From positions 4,675,930 through 4,739,929 of the forward strand of contig JACAXG010000063.1 in NCBI GenBank assembly GCA_018881555.1: a stretch of DNA of 64,000 bases, given 5' to 3'. A program made the position numbers and the translations under genes. This document shows positions 1 through 11,090 of this stretch, piece after piece. The DNA comes from Amblyornis subalaris (lineage: Eukaryota; Chordata; Aves; Passeriformes; Ptilonorhynchidae). Numbering within the stretch: position 1 is the stretch's first letter; each line of letters starts with the position of its first letter. The notes under the pieces are model-generated. The model had not been told where the DNA came from. It made no database searches and saw only the letters and a program-made list of their open reading frames with translations.

Positions 1-3000
1 TCTGAGTAGCATCAACTAAAATAGAATTGCTGTGCTGGGTAAGTTTTTAAATAGATTTCTGGGAGAAATAGGAAGGAACAAAAATTCTGCTTAAAAAAAC
101 CCCCAAACTTGCTTAGTTGCATAAGCACACGGGACAAAGTAGTGTTTTTCATGCAAAAAATATTGTGATATGTCAGCATGTTGGTAGTGATAGTGAATAA
201 GCTATTTTAAATATACGTCCCAGAAATAGAAAATATGCTAAGATGCGATATTTCAGTCTGAGAACCTATCTTAAATGGATGAAAAAGGACACAAAACTGC
301 ACCATGTAGTTAGAATTTTGGATTCTAATGAGAAGTGAATAAAAAGTGATCNTGTACTCTCTCTCTGCAGGCAGCTGTTAAGTAAGTTTTTAAATATTTC
401 TAAAAAATTTTGACTAGCAAAGCAGCACACTGTGGTAATAAGAGTTGCAATGTCAACCTTTATGCACGAATAAATGTATAGATATGTTTTAATGGTATTT
501 CTGAGGCTGATGTTGCAATAGCTGCCTTCATTAGTGATCTTCCAAAGCCAAGTGGAATTGCCAAGCATTATTACAGAGGTTAAATCATTCTCTGACAGCA
601 CAAAGGTAATATATTGGTGGTGGATTTGGAAGGCTGCTTCGTAGAGAGAGTGCCAAACAGTGCAAGGTCTTGGATATGGTTGTAAAAATTTTGTAGACTT
701 AAAAGCCCATTTCCACTGCATCTGACTGCTTTCCAAGCAAGCATAAATGTCTCGTTGTAATCAACCTTGCTGGAAGCAGGAGGCTGAAAGTTATGGGTGG
801 AATTAATTCTGTAATATTTGTTCCTGAGAATGAAAATAGCAACTAGAGAAGGTGGCCCTATCTCCTGTGGAAACTTTTTGTTTTCCAGAATGAAAGCTTG
901 TAGCTTTTGATTTTTTTATTCTTTTTCTTCATTCTTTGTTTTCAGTTCCTGCTACCATTCACTGTCTCTTTTCCCCTAAAATACACAGAGATTCTGGAAT
1001 ATGAATCACACTATTGGGTCTATAATAGCTGTGATGCCACAGCATCAAGCTATTAAACAGGGAGAGAGAGGACCTTGAATCCTTGGATCGTAGCTCTTGT
1101 ATTTAATTCCAATTTAGAGGATAGATCAGGATAGTGTCTGAGATGCCATAACTGCATGCACATGAATGTAGTCAGGGAACATTATTCTTGGGAAATCAAA
1201 CTAATTGCCCAGTAGATACTAACATCTCTGGTTTTGCAAAGTATTTTACCACTCCTCTACGACTGAGATTGATCCATGAGACACAACCCACAAATGGCAT
1301 ATTCCTGCTTTCTCAACAAGCACATTCTTTAGGCTGTGTTTGAGAAATATTGAGAAAAAGTTAAATTTGAAAATACGATACTGTAGGTCACTAGCTATTT
1401 AAACTATTTTAAAGTTTTTATGAACATGAATAAAGTCATTGTTTTTAAGAGCATACTCCATTTTTGTGAGAATAGCTACTCCATTACTCTTGTTTCGGAC
1501 GGCATAGAAAAGTATTGCTGTTTAATAGGAAATGCAAAACTGTTGGAATATTTATGCTCTGACTCAAATCTCCTGTGTTATCAATGAATGAAACCTGGGC
1601 AAATTAGCTGAGCAACTTCAAGAGGGACATTAAGCCTTGTTGAAAGAAATTATGTTTGTAAATGTTGAAATTGGGAAATGCCCNAGGAGTGCTTGTCTGC
1701 AAGTTGTGTTGTTCTCTTTCAGGTAAAAACTGCCATTGAAATACAGTAATTGCACATTTTTAATTGTAGAGTTTTCTCCTGTGTTTTGGNGAATATTGCA
1801 AATACTCGTGGGTTCCAAAGCGAGGAAATGCAGTGTGAGATGCTGCAGTATGAATTGGATTGTCAGGCCTGCTGTTTGTAGGGGTTTTTTGGATTGTTTT
1901 GTTTTTCTTTACTGAGGCAAAGTTATCACGAGCCCTGTATTTTGTGCTGATTCTCACTCCTGCTGGATCTCATCAAATCAGTCTTCGATTGGGAAAGAAT
2001 TCTACCTGTCTGATGCATCCAAGAATAAATAAAAATAAAAATGTGTTTTGCCTCTGCACTCCCTCCAACAGCTGGTGTTTCATTGGGAAGGTAATTGATA
2101 AATTCAAGAGTAGCAGGAGTGAAAATTATTTTGGAAGGAAAGACAGAAGTTTTCACAGTAGCACATTCAGAGATGTGGTGTTTTTACAAATACTGCTGTA
2201 AAGTGAGGATGAACAAATATTTTGAAGACTTTTTCTATATCACAGCAACACACATTCTCATTAAACAACAGGAAGGAAAGTATTGCCACGTGAAGCTAAT
2301 ATGCTGAAATTCACACTAGGGATTTACTTATGTTCTGCTTTAATTATGGAGGGATTTTCAGTTTTGAAGTTGATTTTCAATTCTTACTAGATGCATTTCT
2401 GTAGACGGAATAATCCTTCCTTCACAAAATAGAATTATTAAAAAATGTGTTAATAATGCAAATTTTGAGAATCTTGACATGCAAATGTTGCTAATAAAAA
2501 GAAGAGCAAACGCTGTGTAGAGTGCTCAGTTTGCAAAGAATTCAGCATCAGAATTTAGTATTGCTCTGGAGTGCAGTTATCTGAAAGTAAAATGTATGAA
2601 AACAATAAAATACAAATACCATGTGTGCTAGGGGTTTTTTTTGGTGAAGTCAGACAACTTAAGAAAACTGGAACTCTTTTAATTAATTTTTTGCAAAGCC
2701 TCTCATTAAGACTTGTAAGTGCTTAACTAAACAAAACCTTAATTGAAAGTGTCAGAAGTGATCCATGGCTGCATTACAATTTTCTTCTTTATGCATCACT
2801 TCCTTTGCCATTTAGTTGGATACCAACCACTGTTCTGACCTATCAGTTAAGACACAAAATATTCACCCTGGTTTCTTTGTGCCCCTTAAGAAGAGTTAAT
2901 AAACTCATATATTTTTTTCTATTTTGGTTATTTTTTTCTAAATCAAAATCAGTGTTCTGAACAGGTGGCCACAGGACAGTTTCATGGGTGCAAAAGGCTT

Positions 3001-4515
3001 TATTCCATGTGTACTCCTTGTATCCTTGAGTCTGATTGATTATTAAAACATTTTTTATGAAAGGTGAAAGGTATTTTAACTCCTCTAACAATGGCTTTGT
3101 TAAATCCAGATGTCTCTAGTAAAATGGACANTATCAAAATCCTGAACTGGCATAGACAGAGATAGCAATCTAATCAAACAATATTGTTTCTAATTCATTT
3201 TAGCCAGTGTATGTTGCTATTATCACATAGATTTTTGTGTACAGGGTAAGTATTTCTCTAAAAAAATGTTAATGGGTACGATAAACGTGCTACTCTGTGA
3301 GTTTATGTAGCAAGAGTCAGTTATAAACTCACTTTGAATAAATACATATAAAGCCTTTTGCTGCACAGGAAGTTATTTGCTACTAACTTAGACATGCTTT
3401 CTGTGTAGTTTTACAGAATTAGGTGGAATGATTCTGCTTCATGCCAGCTAAGAATCTGCACACATAGCAATATAGCAGTCACACAGTTCAAAGAGAAGGG
3501 TTTTTTCCCAAGGAATCCAGGCCTCTGAGAGCACTGATGGAAGCTGACCTTGTCTCCCACTGTGCTAAGGGAGAAACACTACCTAGGAATATAAGAAGCT
3601 GTTAAGTAATCCAGTGTATTGAACACATTCTTGGGACTTTCCAGACCTTGATGCCTTCCTCTGAATTATGAGTGTATAATTGTCTCGCAGCCTGTGTGGC
3701 GGCACCAGGGCAAAGTTGTTTTTAGCAATTTCTAGTGGAATATAAGTTCTTGTGTGCCTTAGAGGCAGTCAGACAATGTGCTCGCCCTGTGCTCAGCTGA
3801 GCTACTTTGCTCTGGAATGGTTAAAAGTAGGTCTGAAAAGTTCTTTCTTTGAGATGTCAGCAGGCAAGACAACCCCTCATAACCCAGGAGAGGGAATTTG
3901 TCTGTTTTATCCTCACCCTGCTCTGCTTATCAAAATGTTTTCAAAGACTCATTCAGATGTAAGGGCATTTTAAAGGGAAATCGCCTGAGTCTTGGCCCCA
4001 AGTAGTCTTCCTCGGGGCAATATAGGATTCATCTGTCTTTTGAAGCTGACAGTTGTATCAATTTACATCTTCTGTTTTACAGTCCCTTTATGTTTCGAAG
4101 AGGAAAATTCATGATCATCTTTCACAGAAAAAAAGCACCCCTTTCTGGTTGTCTCTGCAGTGAGAGATAAAGAATAAGTTTTGAAAAATACAATAGTGGG
4201 AAACTAGGCTAGCAGGGAAGATTCCACTATGCTATTTTGCTGGGAAGTGGGGAAATTGAAGTTTGAACCTGAACAGAATATGCATGAATTCCAGCCCTTT
4301 TAGCCCTGGTGGTTCATCAGGTGTCTGTTCTCACCAATTAATATAATCCTCCATTGTCCACAGAAATGGTCCTGGACCCAGCATATTCCTGAACTGTCAG
4401 CTGCACTGAGAAATGAGTGCTAACCACAGTAAACACTAGATCCAGGTCTCTTTGCATATTGTGACTCTTAGAACAAATGTCATCTGGACTAAAAATAAAT
4501 CCCAGCTGGAACAGG

Positions 4516-4536
4516 GGATCCAAGGAACTTGGATCC
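4516..4536. repeat. Perfect 9-bp inverted repeat, 3-nt loop
   Basis: GGATCCAAG, then GAA, then CTTGGATCC. It lies in intron 1, and no function is inferred. Confidence 0.75.
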
Positions 4537-5134
4537 TAGGGAAAACTGAATATAGAAAAGCATTGTGTAGTTGGATTTCTTTCAGATGAAGGTTGTGTGA
4601 GTGCAGAAAAAATGAAAGCTCGGATCAGTAATTTCACATTCTGGCAGGAAGATGTGTGTAATAAAAGTCCCTGGGTCATAAAGAGTTTGGCACGTGGAGT
4701 TCCATGAAGAAACTGATAGTCATCTCTGTTTGCCTAAAAGCAAAAAACCTTTTTATGTATAAACCAAGCCTAAACTGGGAATTGAAGCATATTGCAGGAA
4801 TATAAACCGGGGTTTATGACTGTTTTTAATGGCACTTAATGGAAAGCTATTTATACAACTCAAACGGCACATTTGTGTGTGTGACTGCCTTTCCTTGCAG
4901 CTTTTTGGCTCTGTGTATTTCGTAGTCCACGGAGGCAAGAGAGGGTTCGCTGACACACCACCTCTGAAAGGTGCTGTTCATTCACCAGCGGCCTTGAGAT
5001 TTCCACAACGAGAGTCATTCATGAGAGTCCTTCAGTGGGCTTGCGTTCAAGTAGGAGGTGAGAGTTCCCTCTGAAAACAAGAGGTGTTTCACATTTGCAT
5101 CCTTAAGAGGTTGTTACTAAACTTCTCTTTGGAG

Positions 5135-5460
5135 CCACGGAACGGTGTGCGCAGGAAGGCATAGAAGTGACTCGCTGCTGGCTCGTGTTGAGCGCAAGCA
5201 CAACAAAGTGACACAGAAATTCAGCAAGATGTACTCGGCTTGGAAATCTATCTTATTTATGCTGTCAGTTCCACTCCTTATGAGGTGATGAGCTGTGCTG
5301 AGTGCCTCTCGCCCTGCCTCCTGTGGAAGCATTAATCTGCAGGAGCCTCACGAGCACTGTCGTCGGTGTCACATGGTCGGAGTCACTGCAGGCAGGTCAC
5401 GCAGATTAATGTAATCTGTGTTGATCTCAAACACCACGGCTCATGCTGCAGATTAGTTCC
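5135..5460. promoter_or_regulatory. CpG-bearing patch with clustered CAGATTA/TAATCTG motifs
   Basis: About thirteen CpGs fall in 300 bases of otherwise CpG-poor intron 1. The heptamer CAGATTA or its complement occurs four times: at 5333-5339, as a perfect inverted pair CAGATTA-ATG-TAATCTG at 5402-5418, and at 5448-5454. The TAAT core is homeodomain-like. No open frame spans the block convincingly. This is the profile of a candidate cis-regulatory module, not of a coding exon. Confidence 0.3.
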
Positions 5461-6231
5461 TCACTCCCTGATTACAGCTGACCCCTTTTCCTGACATGCC
5501 CTCACATTTTACCTTACAAAGACTGTAAGGCACAACCAAGTGTTGGATTAATTACCCTGTTTAATACCTGTCATGCTTTCACCTTTTGGCAGAGGCTCAC
5601 TGAGAAAGAGNTCCAAAAGGACGTCTTGTGTAAAACTGGAAAGAGATCATGTGGTACTCTGTTTATTTTGCTTTGTTACTAAGGCTCTCATCAATAAACA
5701 TCTCACTATTATGAAAAGTTAATCCTTTCCCTCTCACTAAAGTGCAGAGTAACAGGTACTACTACATTTTAACTCAATGTAGTAACTTACTTAACAAAGC
5801 ACACTAATAGCTCTCCCATTTAAGATAAAGTGATGAAAGCATATGCATTTTTATTCAGCCTCAACAAAACTAGAATGTTACTTTTCTGAATGAAGTCCTG
5901 CAAATACCTACAACTGATGCATTTACTGCATTTAGTTTGTGCGTAACCATTATTACATGAAAAACAAAGGTACTTGTGTTTCTCTGGCCAGACCTTCTCC
6001 TGATGAAAATCTTGTTCTGGGTCTTCAGCTACAGCTTTTGCATATCTGACCCTTGGAGTCAAAAGTGTTGATTATGCAGCAGAAGCAGATAAAGTTTTTA
6101 TTCCCAATTGTCTTTTTACTTTCGTACTTTTAAAAAATGCCTACTCACACATATTTCACANGATCAGAGTTTGCTGCATGGATTTTGATTAATAAATTAC
6201 ATTGCATAATTACCTGCTTCAGAAATTGCCA

Positions 6232-6306
6232 GTGTGTTATGTAATGTAATGTGTTGTGTAATGAGCACTGCATGGTGCATGGTATAGTGTGTGTATTGTA
6301 TAATGA
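6232..6306. repeat. Cryptic TGTAATG-type repeat
   Basis: TGTAATG and related pieces (TTATGTAATGTAATG, TTGTGTAATGAGC, GCATGGTGCATGG, TGTGTATTGTATAATG) recur over 75 bases with changing spacing. This looks like a degenerate or slippage-derived simple repeat, not a functional array. Confidence 0.55.
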
Positions 6307-9300
6307 ATATAGAGCTAGTCTTAGGAAGGTTTTTCTGGTATGTTGCCTTATCTCTGGCAGCATCCAATGCATAGGGAGGAAAGAAAAAAATGTGTTAAGC
6401 AGCTGCTTCCCTGAAATATTCTTCTGGCTTTCAGCAATTAGTACTTCAGGGAATTGCGGAGGTGGTTACCACTCCATAGTGAAAATAGCTATGAAATGAG
6501 CTGTAGGACACAGGATACACTTCCCTGGTACTGATGCAGTTCGCTGGGCAGTAAAATAGCAAAAAATAGGTAAAGCAGAAACACCTGTCTCGTTACAGAA
6601 TGACCCCACAGGGCAATGTTCTCATAGCACACTTTCCTTGTATGCTTTATTTCACATGAACATTTTGGTCAGCATCATGAAGGATCTTAACCTCGTGCCA
6701 GTTAGTTTCTTCAAAATTACAGAGGAAGAAGGAAAGGAAAGCTTAGAAGTTTTCTCATCCTTATCAAGTTTTGAGTTGTAGCTTTGAAATGCAAATAAAT
6801 AAGTTTTAGTGTAGACTGTGGTACTGCACCAAGTACTGATAAGTGTATTTCCATGTGACATAAATGCTAGTCATTAGAGTACCTTAGGATCCTTCTCAGA
6901 GGGATTTAGATACTGGNCAGAAATATAGTTGTGTGAAAGTTACAGAGACCTCAGGCTGCTTAAGTAGGTACCCCAAGAAAACAGAAACAAGGCAAGACTT
7001 TGTGTTTTATTTAAAATTAAGCAGACTCCTTCAAATGGATTACTGCAGTAATAAACAGAGGAAAATGTACAGCTTTAAGCTTTTAAATTGGTAATATCAA
7101 TTATCTGCCGAGGTTATGGGAAAAGAAATCATGTTTTCACTTTCTTTTAGTTCCAGTGTTTTCCCTTCTGTTTCAGCTCACAGATACTTTTCTTGTGCTT
7201 TTAAGGATTTTATCTAGAAATGTGTCAAAGAAAATCTACTAGTTTAATTCATGTTGTTAGGGTTTTATTCCAATATTGTCTCTTTCTCAAAAAGTAGAGA
7301 AATCTCCCCTTTGGTTTTCAAAGCTCTGGCCTAAACATTTTGGTAGAAGAAAAAGAAAAGAAAAAAGATTCAAAATAGGAAATGAGAAAAACACTAATGA
7401 AAGAAATATGTGTTTTTGCAGAGAAACAAAAGCTATAGAGAAGAAAGTAACTTGTGGAAGCACCTGTCTCTTCNGGTGTATATTTATAAATAGCTACTTT
7501 ATCAGAGAAGCAGTGTTTTGAAAATCTGTTCCCCTCTCTTTGTTCTGTAGATACTTTCAGGGTAACCCATATGAACGGATCTATACTGTTCATACTGACT
7601 GAAAACGAGATGAGCTGAGAGGGGGATCTCTTGTGATCAGAGTTCATTTCTCAAACGGAGATAAAGNTGACACTGAATGGAATCTTAATTGCAGGGTGAT
7701 GGTTCCCAGCTGGGCTGCGAGGTGGGACTCAGGATTTGCCTGAGGAGCTGAGCTTTGTAGGGCAGGACTGTGATGACAAATCCTGCCTTGAAGTGTCAGC
7801 ATGGTGATAGCTGGGAATTCAGAGCATCCAAAGATGGTACCTGGTGGGTTTTGTTTGCAGAGAGCTTATGCATCCACACCTTGCATTGCCCTCAGAACTC
7901 AGTGCCTCCTGAGAAATTTCCTGTTACTGTCAGTGGGATGTGGAGCCAGTCATCCTCTACGATTCAACGCAGTGACGTTCAGATCAGGGACTCTGTGACC
8001 TCTGCAAACTTTTAGTAAGACAAAGGATTAAGCAGTACATATCCAATACAAATTTTAAACAGTTATCCATGGAAATATGTAATCTGTATTACAGAGAAAG
8101 AATTAACCTGTAGTGGTCTGCTTAGATGAATGTTTGTATACCTTTCAAGGAGGAGAATGTCCTAAATTATGTAATTAATACATTCNGTATTGCATTCACA
8201 ATCTGATGCTAACACCAATTGGCAGGTGCTGGCCTGCCACCCAGTAGGGAGCTGAAAATTTGCAAATTACTTTTCCATTACTGCTCTTATGTGAGAATTC
8301 ATGATTTAATTTGAACTAGAGGATGTGGCATTAGTGCTTTCTCAGTAACAGAGCACTAAATAACATCNAAATCTGAAGAATCATGTCCATTTTGCATGTC
8401 TTGTTCTATTTATTTCTTGAGCAGTTGGTTGCGTTTATGAAAAGTAGACATGTTTAGTTAATAAAAAGGATAATTTTCTTTGAGCATCATTACCTTGAAA
8501 ATTCTGTGAATTAAGTAAGTTGGATTTTTAAGACAACATCTGTAAAAGTGGAGAGCCTTACTGCTTCTTCTGGATAGTGGGAAAGGTGCTGCTGTTTAAN
8601 AGACTTCCTAAGTTCATTTATGCTATTCATGAGCACCCTGTAGCAGTGTTTTCAATACTTTAAAATGTAGATAATAATTTCAAAATTAAGTCATTCTATC
8701 AAATCTGACCTGGAGGGATCAGGTTTTATGTGTTGCCCTAAAATTTACAGAAATTCTGCTTTGGGTCCTCAGAAAATTTGAGATTAGAAGAAAAGCAGGC
8801 TCTGAACANCAGTTCTGTGAAACTACTGTGGTTTGCCTTTTGTAACTATCTCATAAAGTTAGATAGTTCCCTCTCCTCAAGCAATTATAACTTAATTTCT
8901 TCATATTAATTTTGATTCTTATTCAGAGAGTTTTATCTCTTCATTACATACTCTAGCGGTAATTTGGCTTTTAAAGCACTGCTGATTAAAAAGAGATTTA
9001 TTTCACTGAGTTAAACATTATTTTAAAATGTATATAGAGGCATCTGCTAACACACCTCCCTCTTAATATTGTTAACTGTATGAGCAGAGCTATGCAAAAG
9101 TCAATTTTGTCATTATCAGAAGCTTTCAGGGATTGTAAAGTTTTTCATTTAATGACTTCCAAAGAGTTTTTGCCATTTATCATTAAAAAGGGACTTGAGA
9201 ATAGGTTGATTCTTCCAGTAGTAACCAATCAGTAGTCACAGGGCTCATGTGGGATGTGACTTTGAATCTCTGATCTTTCTTTTTTCAATTCGTTCAGTCA

Positions 9301-9585
9301 AGGGTTTAAATATCTTTCTGGCACTGATGAAAATTTAACTTCTAGAGCTCAGGATTCATCCTTGATAGAGTGACATGACTGAATATATTTCAGCAAGAGA
9401 TTTAGTTCTTTCNGGTGACTTATTATTGCCTTACAATAGTTTAAAATTTCTGGGTAGGCTATAGTTATGGGTGGAATAGCAGCTTATATATTTGTTAGTA
9501 TTTAGTAAGTATTTAATGAATAAAGAAACTCCACAGATGTGGCTTTCACTTTAGGAATATTAATGGATTACTTCTTTTTTTAACC

Positions 9586-9630
9586 TTTTTTTTTTTTTTT
9601 TTTTGTGGTGGATTAAACAGTCTTTTTATT
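9586..9630 (-). other. Oligo(T)19 with reverse-complement AATAAA: 3' end of a possible processed retrocopy
   Basis: A run of 19 T (9586-9604) is followed on the plus strand by 20 bases and then TTTATT (9625-9630). Read on the minus strand, this is AATAAA, a 20-nt gap, a cleavage-type CA dinucleotide and an A19 tail, which is the arrangement of an mRNA 3' end. No GU-rich element follows the A tail on the minus strand, as expected for a copied mRNA and unlike a native poly(A) site. I do not recognise the parent transcript. The minus-strand sequence upstream (to about 10270) has no convincing coding frame and looks like 3' UTR. Confidence 0.45.
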
Positions 9631-10796
9631 TCATGTTCACATTTTGGATACAATCAAATTAATCAGAGACTTGGCATTTAGAAAAGGAAAACGGCAGCAA
9701 CATAAATGTAGCCTGAAGGTTTGATTCATTTATGTAGTCCTTGGGGAGGATAGTCAAATCAGAAAAATCAGTCCAAGCTGCATAGTCGGTAACAATTCAT
9801 AAAATTAAAAAACAGAGAAATTCTCTATTTCCCTATGGAGTCTGCCTCACAAAACTGGGTGTGCAATATGAAATTCAGCACTTGACCATGATCCTGTAGA
9901 GAGCATCNTAACTGAGTTAAAATGAAATCTGAACTGCCAGGTATGTCATTGAAACTCTAGACTTTTATAGGGAAACTTTTTGATTTGAATTGAATATACC
10001 CAGTATCTTACTTTTTTGATAAAATGTTGCACTCTAGCATTAAGAAANCTCCTTACATGATAGCAAGATGAATCAGTAAAATAAGTAATGCTATTATCCN
10101 TGAGAAGTATGTGTCAATAAGCATCTGTTTGTACACTTCATCTCTATGATTAGCATGCTTCAAAGTATAAATCTACCACGATGCCTTGTTATATATACTG
10201 GGGAAAAAATAATCCGTGGAAGATTTTTTAATTAAAAATTATTTTTGTCTTGCTGAAAGATATATCTGCTGATTATTTCTTTTATAAGGTAAAATGAAAG
10301 GTAATTAAAATGAATACTTCATTAATTGCATGTGATCATAGTGGTTTAGTATCTTCTTTTGTGTTTTAGGGTCAGTTTTGTCTTTGAAAATCAACAAAGT
10401 GCAGGCGTTTTATCATATCTTGAGCTATGTGTTTGGAATTGTGTAATAGTAGGTGATTCTGAATGAATTATGCAATGGCCACCTTTTTTTCCCTTTTTTT
10501 AAAATCTAATCCAGAAAAAAGAGAAAAAGCATGTTGTGTAGAATCCCAGAGAAAAATCTTAAGCTGTTGAGTGAGAACATGGATATGAATCACAAAAACT
10601 GCAAGGTGAGATATTGTCTTGTTTACAGACTTGGTGTCCCTAGTGGAATATTTGTACTACTGCTATCAAAAAGACATTATTAAAGGCTTAGGTAGCTTTT
10701 AATGCTGCTTTCTACATCTTGGGCCAGGTGCTNGCATTGCTTGGATTGGAATGCCATGAAACGTGGTGCTGTTTTCTTGGAGCCATTTGAATTTGG

Positions 10797-11090
10797 GAAT
10801 CACAGTCATTTAGGCTGGAAAAGACATCTAAGACCAGCAGGTCCAGCCTTTCCCTGAGTAGCACCATGCCCACTAAACCACATCGTGAAGTGCCACATCC
10901 ACTCATTTTTTGAACACTTCCAGGGATGGTGACCTCACCGCTTCCATGGGGAGCCTGTTCCAATGCTCAGCCACTCTATTAGTGAAGGAGTTTTTCCNAA
11001 TATCCAGCCTAAATCTCTTAGGGCACAACTTGAGACCATTTCCTGTTGTCAGTCCTGGCCGCTGGTGGCTGTGGATCACATCTATCACCT
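10797..11090 (-). mobile_element. CR1 LINE fragment, 3' end with decayed ORF2 C-terminus
   Basis: On the plus strand this reads as the reverse complement of a CR1 3' end. It starts AATCACAGTCATTTAGG, continues GGCTGGAAAAGAC, and includes CCAGGGATGGTGACC, GAGCCTGTTCCAATGCT and the TTTTTCC(N)AATATCCAGCC block. The minus strand still translates to the CR1 reverse-transcriptase tail, with recognisable RFRLDI, NSFTNR, HWNRLPMEAV and SPSLEVFKK. It is 5'-truncated at about 0.3 kb, as nearly all CR1 copies are. It lies antisense to GALNT18 and is not functional. The boundaries are approximate (about 10-30 bp). Confidence 0.93.

Noticed and set aside
266..736. 156-codon minus-strand open frame, among the longest in the window
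   Set aside because: There are no motifs, an ambiguous codon, no splice or promoter context, and a composition typical of AT-rich intron.
10903..11088. Minus-strand open frame with RFRLDI and HWNRLP motifs
   Set aside because: It is the decayed C-terminus of CR1 ORF2 inside the CR1 fragment, not a host gene.
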